In this document: positions 1 to 12,147 of the stretch, one piece after another | Layout: the number at the start of each line of letters is the position of its first letter | Numbering within the stretch: the first letter of the stretch is position 1 | The notes under the pieces: generated by a model | What the model was told of the DNA's origin: nothing | Database searches by the model: none | What the model saw: the letters and a program-made list of their open reading frames with translations, nothing else | Program-made: the position numbers and the translations under genes | NCBI RefSeq assembly: GCF_001886815.1 | Contig: NZ_CP018099.1 | Span: 1-64,000 of the forward strand | Direction: 5' to 3' | Source of the DNA: Caldithrix abyssi DSM 13497 | Lineage (GTDB): Bacteria; Calditrichota; Calditrichia; Calditrichales; Calditrichaceae | Length of the DNA stretch: 64,000 nt

Positions 1-62
1 GAAAGCAAATTTTGTTTATAATTATTTTATTTGTACTACTGTTTTTTTAGAACTTAAAATAG

Positions 63-79
63 TTACCCACATTTCCACA
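63..79. promoter_or_regulatory. DnaA-box-like words in an AT-rich leader (possible origin fragment)
   Basis: TTACCCACA at 63-71 is one base from the consensus DnaA box TTATCCACA, and ATTTCCACA at 71-79 is two bases away. A very AT-rich stretch follows (about 95-150), as a duplex-unwinding element would look. The neighbouring dnaN-recF-gyrB-gyrA cluster is typical of origin regions. Only two imperfect boxes are visible and dnaA is not in the window, so this is a weak call. Confidence 0.3.
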
Positions 80-169
80 CACACTACTACTACAATGTTT
101 ATTTTTATATTTAATATTAATAGATTAATATGTGTTGCAAATTGATTTAAAAAATTTGAGGAGAGATAA

Positions 170-1372
170 ATGGTTCATGTCTTTTTTTCTTTATTGATAT
201 TAATCCATTTTCTGATCGCTCAACCACATCAAAAAATGGATGTTAGCTTGTTGCATGAAAATGCATTTGTTGCTGATCTTCACTGCGACGCCATCTATCG
301 TTATTTACGGGGCATTGATCTTTCTAAAGAAACACAGGGACATGTGGATATTCCCAAACTACGACAGGGCGGTGTGGACCTTCAGGTTTTTGCCTGCTTT
401 GCGCCTGCCCCTCAAAATGATATGGAAAAAAATCAGTCAGCAAAAAATGTTTTACGTCAAATAGATGGGGTTTACCGGCTGATTGAAGGAAATAAAAATT
501 TCCTCTCTCTGGTAACTTCTTATGACCAGATTGGCCAATTAAAAGAAGAAAATAAAACAGGAATTATGATTGGCATTGAAGGAGGTTACGCCATTGAAAA
601 CGATCTGGCCCTTTTAAGAGATTTTTACCGTTTAGGCGTACGGATTATGACGCTTACACACTGGACGCATACCGATTGGGCCGACGCCTCTGGCGATTCT
701 ACGACTACATTTGGCGGCTTAAATGAATTTGGCGTAAAGGTGGTGCAGGAAATGAATCGCCTGGGAATGATTATTGACGTTTCCCATGTTCACGATGAAA
801 CTTTCTGGGATGTGATCAACATTTCTACAAAACCGATTGTCGCTTCCCATTCCTGCTGCAGAGCATTGAGTAAGCATCACCGAAATCTATCGGATGAAAT
901 GTTGTTGGCGCTGGCTCAAAACGGAGGAATGATTGGGATTAATTTTGAACCTGGCTATTTAAATGCAGAATTCTGGAACGAAAGAGATCGGCTAAAGAAA
1001 AAATTGGCCGAAAAATTTGGGTTACCACGGAGCAGAAACGAAAGACGTAAAGCAGATCCAGAAAAATTAAAACTATTCAGACAGGAATTAAAAACAGAAA
1101 CCGAACGGCTAAAACAAAAATACCAGATAGATGTTAAGTTGGTAGTTGATCATATTGAGCATGTCATCCAGGTGACCGGAAGCGCGGATTACGTTGGATT
1201 GGGATCGGATTTTGACGGTATCAGTACCACGCCTATCGGACTTGAAAACGCCGCGGCCATTCCTAATATTACGAAAGAATTGCTGAAAAGAGGATATGAT
1301 AAAGACGACATTGAAAAGATTCTCGGTAAGAATTTTTTGAGAATATTTAAAGAAGTCGGTTCGCCGTTGTAA
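170..1372 (+). CDS. Membrane dipeptidase, peptidase family M19 (renal dipeptidase-like)
   Basis: A zinc dipeptidase of the amidohydrolase-fold M19 family, expected to cleave dipeptides outside the cytoplasm. The 400-residue product starts with a hydrophobic segment (about residues 4-17) that looks like an export signal. Family metal-binding motifs appear in order: the HxD in ADLHCD, the bridging Glu in GIEGGY, His in DVSHVHD and in ASHSCCR, and the late Asp in GLGSDFDG. A GAGGAGA ribosome site supports the ATG at 170. It stands alone, about 130 bp upstream of dnaN and on the same strand. An insertion rich in Lys and Glu (about residues 275-325) precedes the final metal site; this is common in M19 proteins. 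The family call is firm; the natural substrate cannot be read from sequence. Confidence 0.92.
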   Translation: MVHVFFSLLILIHFLIAQPHQKMDVSLLHENAFVADLHCDAIYRYLRGIDLSKETQGHVDIPKLRQGGVDLQVFACFAPAPQNDMEKNQSAKNVLRQIDGVYRLIEGNKNFLSLVTSYDQIGQLKEENKTGIMIGIEGGYAIENDLALLRDFYRLGVRIMTLTHWTHTDWADASGDSTTTFGGLNEFGVKVVQEMNRLGMIIDVSHVHDETFWDVINISTKPIVASHSCCRALSKHHRNLSDEMLLALAQNGGMIGINFEPGYLNAEFWNERDRLKKKLAEKFGLPRSRNERRKADPEKLKLFRQELKTETERLKQKYQIDVKLVVDHIEHVIQVTGSADYVGLGSDFDGISTTPIGLENAAAIPNITKELLKRGYDKDDIEKILGKNFLRIFKEVGSPL

Positions 1373-1501
1373 ATTTATTTAAAAAGGACGATAAAAAAGA
1401 ATGAGTAATAACAGCGTAAAACGTTTAATAATTGTTGTGTTCTTGCTAATTTAATACCTTTTCCGTAAATTTTATTTTTATAGATAATACTTGGAGGGAT
1501 A

Positions 1502-2623
1502 ATGGAATTTACGATTGAAAGATCGGAATTTTTAGCGGCATTACAACGTGTTATTAACGTTGTGCCGACAAAAACTACCAAAGAAATTTTATATAATGTA
1601 TTATTGATTGCCGAAGACAACCAATTAAAAATTATAGCGACAGATCTGGATATTACGCAAATTTCCTGGGCCAGAGCCAGCGTTAGCGAAGAAGGCGCGG
1701 TAGCCGTTCTTGGCAAACTGCTGTTAGATATTCTGCGTGAAATGCCGGAAATTGAAATTAAGTTTCACGTGGAAGAAAATTTTCGCGTACAGATGGAAAC
1801 ATCCATGGGGCATTACAAATTATTGGGAGAGCCGCGCACAGAATTTCCATCTGTGCCCATGGTTGATAAAGAAAATTCCATTTCCTTACCAAATGATAAA
1901 ATGAAGAAAATGATAGAACGTACCATTTTTGCCTGTTCAACGGAACCGGCGCGTCCGGCATTAACTGGTGTGCTGTGTCAGATTTTTGAAGAGGAATACC
2001 GAATGGTAGCCACCGACGGTCATCGGTTGGTGCGGTTTATAAATAAAAATTTTCAAAATCCCGGCTTCACCAAACAATATATTGTGCCTACAAAAGCGTT
2101 AAATTTTGTGGCGCGTAATTTACCGGAAGAGGGCCAGCATCAGCTTTTTATTAGTAATGACCATATTCTATTCGAATTGCCCAACACCAAAATTTATTCC
2201 AGATTGATAACAGACCCATATCCGGATTATGAACGCGTTATTCCCGATTATTTTCAGAAAGAAATGATCATCAACCGAGAAGATTTAATTCATTCGGTGA
2301 AACGCGTATCCCTGTTTGCCAATCCAATGACGTACCAGATTCGGTTACAAATCAATCCCGATAATGTAACGATTATGGCGCAGGATATTGATTTTGGAGG
2401 AGAGGCCAGCGAAACCATTCCATGCCGTTTTGATTATGAACCATTGCTCATCGCATATAATGCCAATTATTTGTTAGATCTATTACGGCATATGGATGCA
2501 GAACAAATCCGCGTGATGGTGGAAGATGCTGACGGACCGGGTTTACTTTTTCCTCTGGAACAGGAAGAAGATGAAGATATTCTGATGTTGATTATGCCGG
2601 TGAGGTTAAGTGAAGCTGATTAA
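1502..2623 (+). CDS. dnaN: DNA polymerase III beta subunit (sliding clamp)
   Basis: The ring-shaped processivity clamp that tethers DNA polymerase III and other repair proteins to DNA. At 373 residues it has the usual length and the three-fold repeated clamp domain (roughly 1-120, 125-245, 250-373). Recognisable features are the N-terminal EFTIERSEFLAALQRV, the central ATDGHRLV motif and a C-terminal LIMPVRL close to the usual MPMR(L/I) ending. A strong GGAGG site sits just before the ATG. Its stop overlaps the start of recF by 14 bases, so the two are translationally coupled, as in many origin-proximal clusters. The identification is secure. Confidence 0.97.
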   Translation: MEFTIERSEFLAALQRVINVVPTKTTKEILYNVLLIAEDNQLKIIATDLDITQISWARASVSEEGAVAVLGKLLLDILREMPEIEIKFHVEENFRVQMETSMGHYKLLGEPRTEFPSVPMVDKENSISLPNDKMKKMIERTIFACSTEPARPALTGVLCQIFEEEYRMVATDGHRLVRFINKNFQNPGFTKQYIVPTKALNFVARNLPEEGQHQLFISNDHILFELPNTKIYSRLITDPYPDYERVIPDYFQKEMIINREDLIHSVKRVSLFANPMTYQIRLQINPDNVTIMAQDIDFGGEASETIPCRFDYEPLLIAYNANYLLDLLRHMDAEQIRVMVEDADGPGLLFPLEQEEDEDILMLIMPVRLSEAD

Positions 2624-3720
2624 TCTACAGGTTAAAAATTTTAGAAATATTAAACAATTAACATTAAACATAACAAAAAATATCAATATCATTTACGGGG
2701 GCAACGCACAAGGAAAAACGTCAATATTAGAAGCAATCTATTTGCTGGGAATAACCAAAAGTTTTCGCGTAAATGATGATCGGGCAATTGTAAATTCAGG
2801 GAATGAATTTTACGAAGTAAGAGGAACTTTCCGGAAAAATTTAAAAAATACCTTTAATATAAGATTATTCTTTTCCATAAATGAAGGAAAACACCTCTTT
2901 TTGGAACAGAAAAAGGTGAAAACTTTTTCTGAAATGATCGGAAAAGTTCCTGTAATACTTTTATCTTTAGAAGATCTGGAATTAACGTATGGTTCGCCGT
3001 CTTTTCGCAGAAAGTTTATTGATATTTTGATTTCGCAAATAGATCCACTCTATTTGCAGGCATTAAAACAGCTGATCAGAATTTTAAAAAACCGCAATAA
3101 ATTATTAAGCATGATCAAAGAAGGCGGGCAAAAGGAAGAGGCGCTAATACCCTGGAACTTACAATTGGCGGAACATGCTTCTTATGTGTGTTTAAAACGT
3201 CATGAGATTATTGAGGAAATAAATCCGTTAATTTACCATTTTTATAAAAACGTCTCAGGACGCAATGAGAAAATTGAAATAAAATACAAATCCTTTTTTG
3301 ATGTGGCAGCGTTAAAAGAAAAAGAGGTTATAAAAACGTTGTATTTAAAAAAACTGGATGAAGTAAAAGAAAGAGATATCAATTACACGACCACAACCAT
3401 TGGGCCGCATCGAGATGACCTGATCTTTTTTAAAGATGATGCGTTAATAAAAATTTTTGGTTCGCAGGGAGAAAACAAAACTTTTTTAATCAGTTTAAAA
3501 TTTGCAGAGGCGGTTTTGATGGAAAAAAGAATCGACGAAAAACCAATTCTGCTTTTAGACGACATATTTAGCGAGCTGGACCTAACCAGAATTCAAAAAG
3601 TGGTGGAAAATATCCAGCAGTTGCAATTTCAAACCTTCATCACAACGACCAATGCGGAAAAATTTGACTCTGGGTTGTCTGATGTTGGGTTGTGGCACGT
3701 ACAAAATGGTCAGGTGCATT

Positions 3721-3731
<11 letters not shown>
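2610..3731 (+). CDS. recF: DNA replication and repair protein RecF
   Basis: An SMC-like ATPase that works with RecO and RecR to load RecA at single-strand gaps. The 373 residues match the family length. The Walker A motif is GGNAQGKTS (about residues 31-39) and the ABC-type Walker B region is LLLDDIFSELD near residue 315, preceded by a signature-like SQGENKT. The N-terminal LINLQVKNFRNI is typical. The gene overlaps dnaN by 14 bases at its start and the DUF721 gene by 11 bases at its end. There is nothing unusual apart from the compact packing. Confidence 0.97.
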
Positions 3732-5927
<2,196 letters not shown>

Positions 5928-5939
5928 TAAGGAGTAAAA

Positions 5940-8384
5940 ATGGCTTCGAAGGAAAAAATAATCCCTATTTTAATAGAAGATGAGATGCGCGAGTCGTATC
6001 TCGATTATTCCATGTCGGTGATTGTTTCACGAGCCCTGCCAGATGTGAGGGACGGCTTAAAACCGGTGCATCGCAGAGTGTTGTTTGGCATGCACGAATT
6101 AGGCCTGCAGCACAACAAAGCCTTTAAGAAAAGCGCCAGAATCGTTGGCGAAGTTCTGGGTAAATACCATCCGCATGGCGATATGGCCGTTTATGACACG
6201 CTGGTGCGTATGGTGCAGGATTTTTCGCTGCGCTACCCTTTAATTGACGGCCAGGGAAACTTTGGCTCGATTGATGGCGATTCCCCTGCGGCCATGCGTT
6301 ACACGGAAGTCCGTTTACAGAGAATTGCAGAAGAGCTCTTAACCGACATCAACAAAAATACCGTCGATTTTGTTCGTAATTTTGATGAGACTCTGGAAGA
6401 ACCGGTGGTCTTACCGGCCAGGTTGCCAAACCTTTTGATTAACGGGGCAAGCGGCATTGCCGTGGGTATGGCAACCAATATTCCACCGCATAATTTGGGA
6501 GAAGTGGTTGCAGCCATTAAGGCGGTTATTGATAATCCAGAGATTGAAATTACGGAGATCATGCAGTATTTAAAAGGACCGGACTTCCCCACTGGTGGAA
6601 TTATCTATGGTATTGAAGGCATCCGTCAGGCTTACGAAACCGGACATGGAAAAATATTGGTTCGCGGAAAAGTAGAAATTGAAGAAATGCGCGGCGGCCG
6701 CGAAGCCATTATTATTAAAGAAATTCCCTACCAGGTAAACAAACTAAATTTGATCAATAAAATTGTCAGCCTGATTAAAGAGCGTAAGTTAGAAGGAATA
6801 TCGGACATGCGCGATGAGTCTGATCGCGATGGAATGCGCATTGTAATCGAAGTGAAAAAAGATTTTAATCCGCATGTGATCATCAATTTTCTGTACAAGC
6901 ACACCCAGCTACAAACAACATTTGGCATTAATATGCTGGCTCTGGTACAGGGACGGCCAAAGGTGCTAAACCTTAAAGAAATGATTCAGCACTTTATCGA
7001 TCATCGCATAGAAGTTATTGTTCGCCGTACGCAATATGATCTGGACGAAGCGGAGCGCCGAGCCCATATTCTGGAAGGATTGCGCATTGCCATTGATAAT
7101 ATCGATGAAATCATCGAACTCATTAAATCTTCTGCCAATCCGGATATCGCCAGGGAAAAATTGATTCAACGATTCGGTTTAACGGAAATTCAGGCCAAAG
7201 CCATTTTAGACATGCGCTTGCAACGCCTGACCGGTCTGGAGCGAGAAAAAATTGAAAACGAATATCGCGAACTCTTAAAATTGATTGATGAACTCCGATC
7301 CATTTTGGCTTCAAAGGCAAAGCAGTACGAAATTATTAAAGAAGAGCTGGACGATCTGGTTAAAAAATACAACGATGAACGGCGGACAGAAATTGTTTCG
7401 TCGGTGGAAGATGTATCCATAGAAGATCTGATTCTTGAAGAGGATGTCGTCATTACCATTTCGCACATGGGTTTTGTGAAACGCATTTCATTGAATGAAT
7501 ATCGCACACAAAACAGAGGCGGAAAGGGCATAACCGGCGCGGTTACAAAAGATGAAGATTTTGTTGAGCATCTGTTCATTGCCAATACTCATGATTATAT
7601 TTTGATCTTTACAGACCGCGGAAAATGTTACTGGCTAAAAGTGTATGCCATTCCAGCCGGGAGTCGCATTTCCAAAGGTCGGCCGATAATCAATCTGATC
7701 GATATCGAATCCGGCGAAAAGATTAAAGCCGTTTTACCGGTAAAAGAATTTGATGACGAACATTTTATTTTAATGGCTACCCGAAAAGGATTAATCAAAA
7801 AGACCAATTTAAGCGCGTTTAGCAGGCCGCGTAAATCGGGCATCATCGCCCTGAATATCAGGGAAGACGACGAGTTAATCGAAGCAAAACTTTCTGATGG
7901 CGATCGAAAGGTATTGTACGTTACGGCTCACGGCAAAGCCATCCATTTTCATGAAAGTCAGGTAAGGCCAATGGGTCGCGGGGCAACCGGGGTAAGGGCC
8001 ATTCGATTGCGCGAGGGCGACCGCGTGATTGCCATGGTTGTGGCAAACGGTGAAATGGATCTTTTAACCATTTCGGAACTGGGTTATGGAAAACGCACAC
8101 CGATTAAAGAGTTTCGCCAGCAATCCCGTGGCGGAAGCGGAATTATTGGAATGAAAGTTACAGAAAAAACCGGACAACTGGTTGGCGCCCTGGGCGTTTA
8201 TGATAACCAGGATATTGTGATTATTACGGTAAAAGGTATTATTAATCGCCAGAACACCATCAACATCAGCCGCTATGGCCGTAGTACGCAAGGCGTTCGA
8301 TTGATTCGCTTAACGGAAGGCGATCGCGTAAGCGACGTGGCCAAAGTATCGGTGGAAGACGAGGAAACGCAATCGGATATTTGA
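5940..8384 (+). CDS. gyrA: DNA gyrase subunit A
   Basis: The DNA breakage-reunion subunit of gyrase, 814 residues. The catalytic tyrosine is Y121 in AMRYTEV, and the winged-helix region carries HPHGD. The residue equivalent to E. coli Ser83 is a methionine (M82, codon 6183-6185), an uncommon choice at the quinolone contact. The C-terminal beta-pinwheel follows, with repeated blade motifs such as [10 protein letters not shown]. The GyrA-box that normally reads Q(R/K)RGGKG is QNRGGKG here (residues 524-530). Presence of this box and the adjacent gyrB argue for GyrA rather than ParC. The tail is acidic (EDEETQSDI). AAGGAG precedes the ATG. Confidence 0.97.
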   Translation: MASKEKIIPILIEDEMRESYLDYSMSVIVSRALPDVRDGLKPVHRRVLFGMHELGLQHNKAFKKSARIVGEVLGKYHPHGDMAVYDTLVRMVQDFSLRYPLIDGQGNFGSIDGDSPAAMRYTEVRLQRIAEELLTDINKNTVDFVRNFDETLEEPVVLPARLPNLLINGASGIAVGMATNIPPHNLGEVVAAIKAVIDNPEIEITEIMQYLKGPDFPTGGIIYGIEGIRQAYETGHGKILVRGKVEIEEMRGGREAIIIKEIPYQVNKLNLINKIVSLIKERKLEGISDMRDESDRDGMRIVIEVKKDFNPHVIINFLYKHTQLQTTFGINMLALVQGRPKVLNLKEMIQHFIDHRIEVIVRRTQYDLDEAERRAHILEGLRIAIDNIDEIIELIKSSANPDIAREKLIQRFGLTEIQAKAILDMRLQRLTGLEREKIENEYRELLKLIDELRSILASKAKQYEIIKEELDDLVKKYNDERRTEIVSSVEDVSIEDLILEEDVVITISHMGFVKRISLNEYRTQNRGGKGITGAVTKDEDFVEHLFIANTHDYILIFTDRGKCYWLKVYAIPAGSRISKGRPIINLIDIESGEKIKAVLPVKEFDDEHFILMATRKGLIKKTNLSAFSRPRKSGIIALNIREDDELIEAKLSDGDRKVLYVTAHGKAIHFHESQVRPMGRGATGVRAIRLREGDRVIAMVVANGEMDLLTISELGYGKRTPIKEFRQQSRGGSGIIGMKVTEKTGQLVGALGVYDNQDIVIITVKGIINRQNTINISRYGRSTQGVRLIRLTEGDRVSDVAKVSVEDEETQSDI

Positions 8385-8442
8385 TTCTTGAGAAAAATTT
8401 CGTAATTTTAATCAGGTCATGTATTGTTTTTTGGAGGATAGG

Positions 8443-9075
8443 ATGAAAAAAATATCGGATTCGACGATCAGTCGGCTTTCCACCTACTATCGAACGCTTT
8501 CTCATTTGATTGATCAGGGGATTGAAACCGTTTCATCAGAACAAATCGCCGAGATCAACAACATTACGTCCGCCCAGGTAAGAAAGGACCTGTCTTTTTT
8601 CGGTTCGTTCGGAAAACGCGGATTGGGATACAATACCAGAGATTTGCGCGATCAAATCGCCAATATCTTGGGCCTGTCCAAAAAGTGGAACGTGGCGCTG
8701 GTAGGCGTCGGAAATATTGGACGCGCTTTGATCGACTATGCAGAATTCAAAAAACAGGGATTCCATATTAAAGCGCTATTTGATAACGATCCAAAAAAAG
8801 TTGGTCAGGAAATAGGCGGCTTGAAAATTCATCACATGGATAGCGTTTGCAATGTGGTGAAAGAGGAAAAAATAGAAATTGCCATTATTGCCGTGCCGGC
8901 TAAAGTTGCGCAATCGGTGGTGGATAGCCTTGTAAAGTGTGGGGTTAAGGCCTTTTTAAATTTTGCGCCCATTACCATTAAAGCGCCAGATGATGTGATG
9001 GTTAAAAATGAAAATATGTCTATTGAACTGGAAGCCTTATCCTATTTTTTAACTCAAAATGAAAAGGGAGATTAA
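8443..9075 (+). CDS. rex: Redox-sensing transcriptional repressor Rex
   Basis: A repressor that senses the NADH/NAD+ ratio and typically controls fermentation and anaerobic respiration genes. An N-terminal winged helix (about 1-75, with SDSTISRLSTYYR and the ITSAQVRKDLS recognition region) is followed by a Rossmann domain with the NAD-binding GVGNIGRALIDY motif. The start at 8443 is preferred over an in-frame ATG at 8419 because a perfect GGAGG lies 6 bases before it; the product is then 210 residues, the usual size. It follows gyrA by about 58 bases and ends in a strong hairpin. No canonical Rex operator (TTGTGAA-N4-TTCACAA) was seen nearby. Confidence 0.94.
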   Translation: MKKISDSTISRLSTYYRTLSHLIDQGIETVSSEQIAEINNITSAQVRKDLSFFGSFGKRGLGYNTRDLRDQIANILGLSKKWNVALVGVGNIGRALIDYAEFKKQGFHIKALFDNDPKKVGQEIGGLKIHHMDSVCNVVKEEKIEIAIIAVPAKVAQSVVDSLVKCGVKAFLNFAPITIKAPDDVMVKNENMSIELEALSYFLTQNEKGD

Positions 9076-9094
9076 TCTTTATTAATCTCCCTTT
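9063..9094. terminator. Bidirectional hairpin terminator between rex and the TPR gene
   Basis: A perfect 14-bp stem (AAAGGGAGATTAAT at 9063-9076 with its complement at 9081-9094) and a 4-base loop. It overlaps the last codons of rex and lies between two convergent genes. T-rich tracts follow on both strands, so it can serve both directions. Confidence 0.85.
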
Positions 9095-9127
9095 AAAATT
9101 TAATCTTTTTTACTTATCTAAGATTTC

Positions 9128-10216
9128 TTATTCAACGCCTAAAGCTTTGGCTTTGTCAATCGCTTCTTGCGCTTTTTCGGTGTCCTTCAAGTTGTAATAG
9201 ACTACGCCAAGGTTGTACCAGAATTTACCTTCATCCGGAAAACGTTCGGTTGCCTGTTTTAAAGTAACCAGGGCGTCTTCATAATCTTTGGCCATAAGTT
9301 CGCAGTTGGATTTGTAATCGTACGCTTCTTTCATGGATGGATCAAGTTCAATAACACGCCCGAAAGCTTTAGCGCATTCGTGTAAGTATTGTTGTTTGGT
9401 GCTGTCGTCGATGCTGCCCGAAGCAACCTTTTGAAAATAGAGCCGCCCTAAATTAAAAGGAAAAGCCTTTTCTTCGGGATTAATTTCCATGGCTTTTTTA
9501 TACGTTTCGATGGCCTTATCTGTTTTACCGGCAAAGTCATAGGCTTCGGCAATAATCTGAATGGCGTCTGCATTTTCTGGATCTAACTCCAGAGCCTTCT
9601 CCAGTAAAGGAATGGCTTCTTCAAATTTTTGATTGACCACATAAAATCGACCGAGTTTTACATAGGCGTCGGCAGAATCGGGCCATTCCTGGGTTAATTT
9701 GGTGTAGTAAACAAAAGCGCTGTCTTTTTCACCAAGGATAGAATAGGCAAAGGCAATTAAATCAACGGCTTTGTAATCGGGCTTAACAATATTTGCCTTT
9801 TTAAAATATTCGGTTGATTTTCTGAGCTGCTCTTTGGCTTCTTCTGAAGCGGTGTCTTGCATTTTGGCGTAAGTATTGTAGTTGCTAACCCCTCGATTAA
9901 ACAGATTTTGAAAATAGTACATGGTTGCATTTTTGATTTTGTTCTGGATATCCGGGGTGGGGTTGTTTGCCAATGCCTTATCAAACGCATGTTTCATTTC
10001 AGAATACATTTCTTTTTTGCCATAGATTTCACCCAATAAATACCAGGCTTCGGCATTTGTCGGATATTTTTCCGTTGCTTCTTTGGCCAACTTTAAAGCA
10101 TTGTCATAACGTCCGGCGTTGTAATCCACAAAAGCGCCCTCGAGTTCAGGCGGCCGGCAGGAAGTGAGCAAAGTTAACACCAGAATTGGTATGGCTAATA
10201 AGAAGAGTTTCTTCAT
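9128..10216 (-). CDS. TPR-repeat lipoprotein
   Basis: A 362-residue exported protein built almost entirely of tetratricopeptide repeats, which usually act as protein-binding scaffolds. The N-terminus is a signal peptide ending in LLTSC, a good lipobox, so it is probably lipid-anchored in the periplasm or outer membrane. About eight TPR units follow; clear ones include DPENADAIQIIAEAYDFAGK and the NPEEKAFPFNLGRLYF segment. It is read after mtnA and overlaps it by the four bases ATGA, so the two are translationally coupled, although no functional link is obvious. No enzymatic motif is present, and the partner protein is unknown. Confidence 0.85.
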   Translation of the reverse strand: MKKLFLLAIPILVLTLLTSCRPPELEGAFVDYNAGRYDNALKLAKEATEKYPTNAEAWYLLGEIYGKKEMYSEMKHAFDKALANNPTPDIQNKIKNATMYYFQNLFNRGVSNYNTYAKMQDTASEEAKEQLRKSTEYFKKANIVKPDYKAVDLIAFAYSILGEKDSAFVYYTKLTQEWPDSADAYVKLGRFYVVNQKFEEAIPLLEKALELDPENADAIQIIAEAYDFAGKTDKAIETYKKAMEINPEEKAFPFNLGRLYFQKVASGSIDDSTKQQYLHECAKAFGRVIELDPSMKEAYDYKSNCELMAKDYEDALVTLKQATERFPDEGKFWYNLGVVYYNLKDTEKAQEAIDKAKALGVE

Positions 10217-11265
10217 GTTGCATCTCCTTTATTAAATTGTTTTGGAACGTTAATTATATTTTTTTCGAATGGTTTTTTTATTATTCCGAATTCTGTGATT
10301 ATACCGTTTATTAAATCGCCAGGAGTAACGTCAAATGCTGGATTGTAAACCTGATAGGAATCATTTGACGGTATATTCCAGAATTGTAAAACTTCCTCTT
10401 TTGGTCTTTGTTCAATAGGAATTTGTTGTCCAGAATCGATGTTCAAGTCAAAGGTGGAATAAGGCGCGGCAATATAAAAAGGAATGTTATGGGCTTTGGC
10501 CAGAACAGCCAGCGAATAGGTGCCAATTTTGTTAGCCGTATCGCCATTGGCGGCAATGCGGTCTGCTCCGGTAATTACAATATCGACTTTTCCTTCTTTC
10601 ATTAAAGAGCCTGCCATATTATCGGTGATTAAAGTGGCAGGAATGCCAGCCTGGTTCAACTCCCAGAACGTTAAGCGTGCGCCCTGTCCCACAGGCCTGG
10701 TTTCATCTACAAATACATGAACTTTTTTATGATTTTCTGCCGCTTTGTACACAATGCCCAGCGCCGTCCCAATACCGCCAGTGGCTAAAAAACCGGTATT
10801 GCAGTGCGTTAAAATATTAAACCCATCAGCAATCAGGGCATCGCCATAACTTCCAATTTTATCGCATGTTTCGCGGTCTTCGTCGTGGATGGTTTTGGCT
10901 TCATGGATTAAAGCGGAAACCATCTCGTCTTGGTCATTTTGTAAATTTTCAATCACGGCCATTTGACGATCGATAGCCCATTTTAAATTAACTGCTGTGG
11001 GTCGCGCCTGTTTCAGCTGCTGCGCGGCATTTTTCAGCGCTACAAAATCGAGTTTTTTTAATGCCTTCAGGTTTAACGCATGAATGGCAAGGCCATAGGC
11101 GGCTACAATGCCAATGGCCGGAGCGCCGCGAACACGCAGGGATTTAATCGCTTCGATTACCTGAGATAAATCCTTTAGCGTGCGATACTCTTGCTTATGC
11201 GGCAAGAGGGTCTGGTCTAAGATTAACAATCTGTTGTTTTTAAATCGAATCGTTTCTATATTCAT
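10213..11265 (-). CDS. mtnA: S-methyl-5-thioribose-1-phosphate isomerase
   Basis: Converts methylthioribose 1-phosphate to methylthioribulose 1-phosphate in methionine salvage (or the related 5-deoxyribose salvage). The 350 residues carry the eIF2B-alpha-like fold with family landmarks: RVRGAPAIGI near the N-terminus, the catalytic cysteine in LTHCNTGFLATGG, and the catalytic aspartate in TGADRIAANGDTANKIGTY. It is distinguished from ribose-1,5-bisphosphate isomerase and true eIF2B subunits by that combination. It is the first gene of a two-gene minus-strand unit with the TPR lipoprotein. No other methionine-salvage genes are in the window. Confidence 0.93.
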   Translation of the reverse strand: MNIETIRFKNNRLLILDQTLLPHKQEYRTLKDLSQVIEAIKSLRVRGAPAIGIVAAYGLAIHALNLKALKKLDFVALKNAAQQLKQARPTAVNLKWAIDRQMAVIENLQNDQDEMVSALIHEAKTIHDEDRETCDKIGSYGDALIADGFNILTHCNTGFLATGGIGTALGIVYKAAENHKKVHVFVDETRPVGQGARLTFWELNQAGIPATLITDNMAGSLMKEGKVDIVITGADRIAANGDTANKIGTYSLAVLAKAHNIPFYIAAPYSTFDLNIDSGQQIPIEQRPKEEVLQFWNIPSNDSYQVYNPAFDVTPGDLINGIITEFGIIKKPFEKNIINVPKQFNKGDAT

Positions 11266-11345
11266 CTTTTGTTCGTTATTGTTTGTTCAAATTTTTAATT
11301 TACTAAAAAGGTAATGGAACAACAAATAAAATGTAAGGGACGCGC

Positions 11346-12143
11346 ATGCAGAAAATTTTAATGATTGTTTTCGCTTTAATTTTTGTCGGAAAATCTTATG
11401 CTCAGCTTTTTGATGAAGTATCTTTTTTACATAATTTGAAGAGTTCTTACTATTTGTTGAATAATCAATCGGTCAAAAATTTTGTGGTTCAAATAACCAG
11501 CGCCAAGATGGATGCCTTTACCAAAGCAAATTGGGACAAGACGAATGTCCCTGTGCTGCAATTGATCTGGCAGGCGCCGGCCGATGTATATCTATCGGAG
11601 ATAAAGACGCCGTTTAATATGAACAATGAACAGAAAAAAGAATATCGTGAATTATTAGACGGATTAAAAATTCAGGTAAAAGGCATATTTTTAGACTTGC
11701 AGAGATTCTATTTAACAGGGTTAATATCAGACGCTTTACTTAGTAATTACACACTAAAGCATAATGAAGAAGCGGTTCAAATGACTTTTAGAAATGTGGA
11801 TCAGCAGGGAACCGTCGTTAAATACTTGTTGGGTTTAAATGCCCTGTGCATTCTAATCGACATCGAATATCCTGCCCAGGCAAAGCACATGGTGATTTAC
11901 CCGGAATTTAAATTGAAAGACACAAAATGGCTTTGCCAGGGCTGGACCGTTCAAACCATGATCAACGGCCAGGTGCGCAGCGGTTTTAAGCTGACCATCG
12001 ATTATGAGCAATATAATCAAATTTATTTACCAGTAAATTTCTTTCTGGAGGTGCAAAAAGCCGAAGAAAAGGATAAAATCTATTTTGATGAGATTCGGTT
12101 TATGAACTATCAATTAAATCAGAACATTGAAGTTTCTAAATAA
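11346..12143 (+). CDS. Secreted protein of unknown function (possibly LolA/LolB-fold)
   Basis: A 265-residue protein with a clear cleavable signal peptide (MQKILMIVFALIFVGKSYA, cut before QLF). I do not recognise the family with confidence. The C-terminal half alternates short beta-strand-like stretches, including WTVQTMINGQVRSG and YLPVNFFLEVQ, which loosely recall the half-barrel of outer-membrane lipoprotein carrier proteins, but no decisive motif is present. It is transcribed divergently from mtnA across an 80-bp AT-rich spacer and faces the anti-sigma gene tail to tail with only 4 bases between stops. No terminator hairpin is visible between them. Confidence 0.6.
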   Translation: MQKILMIVFALIFVGKSYAQLFDEVSFLHNLKSSYYLLNNQSVKNFVVQITSAKMDAFTKANWDKTNVPVLQLIWQAPADVYLSEIKTPFNMNNEQKKEYRELLDGLKIQVKGIFLDLQRFYLTGLISDALLSNYTLKHNEEAVQMTFRNVDQQGTVVKYLLGLNALCILIDIEYPAQAKHMVIYPEFKLKDTKWLCQGWTVQTMINGQVRSGFKLTIDYEQYNQIYLPVNFFLEVQKAEEKDKIYFDEIRFMNYQLNQNIEVSK

Positions 12144-12147
12144 AAAC

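Noticed and set aside
1375-1716. Minus-strand frame of 113 codons overlapping dnaN
   Set aside because: It is antisense to the start of a certain gene, with no recognisable protein features.
3652-3720. Upstream extension of the DUF721 gene
   Set aside because: The extra 23 residues are encoded within recF in another frame and do not resemble the family; the ATG at 3721 fits.
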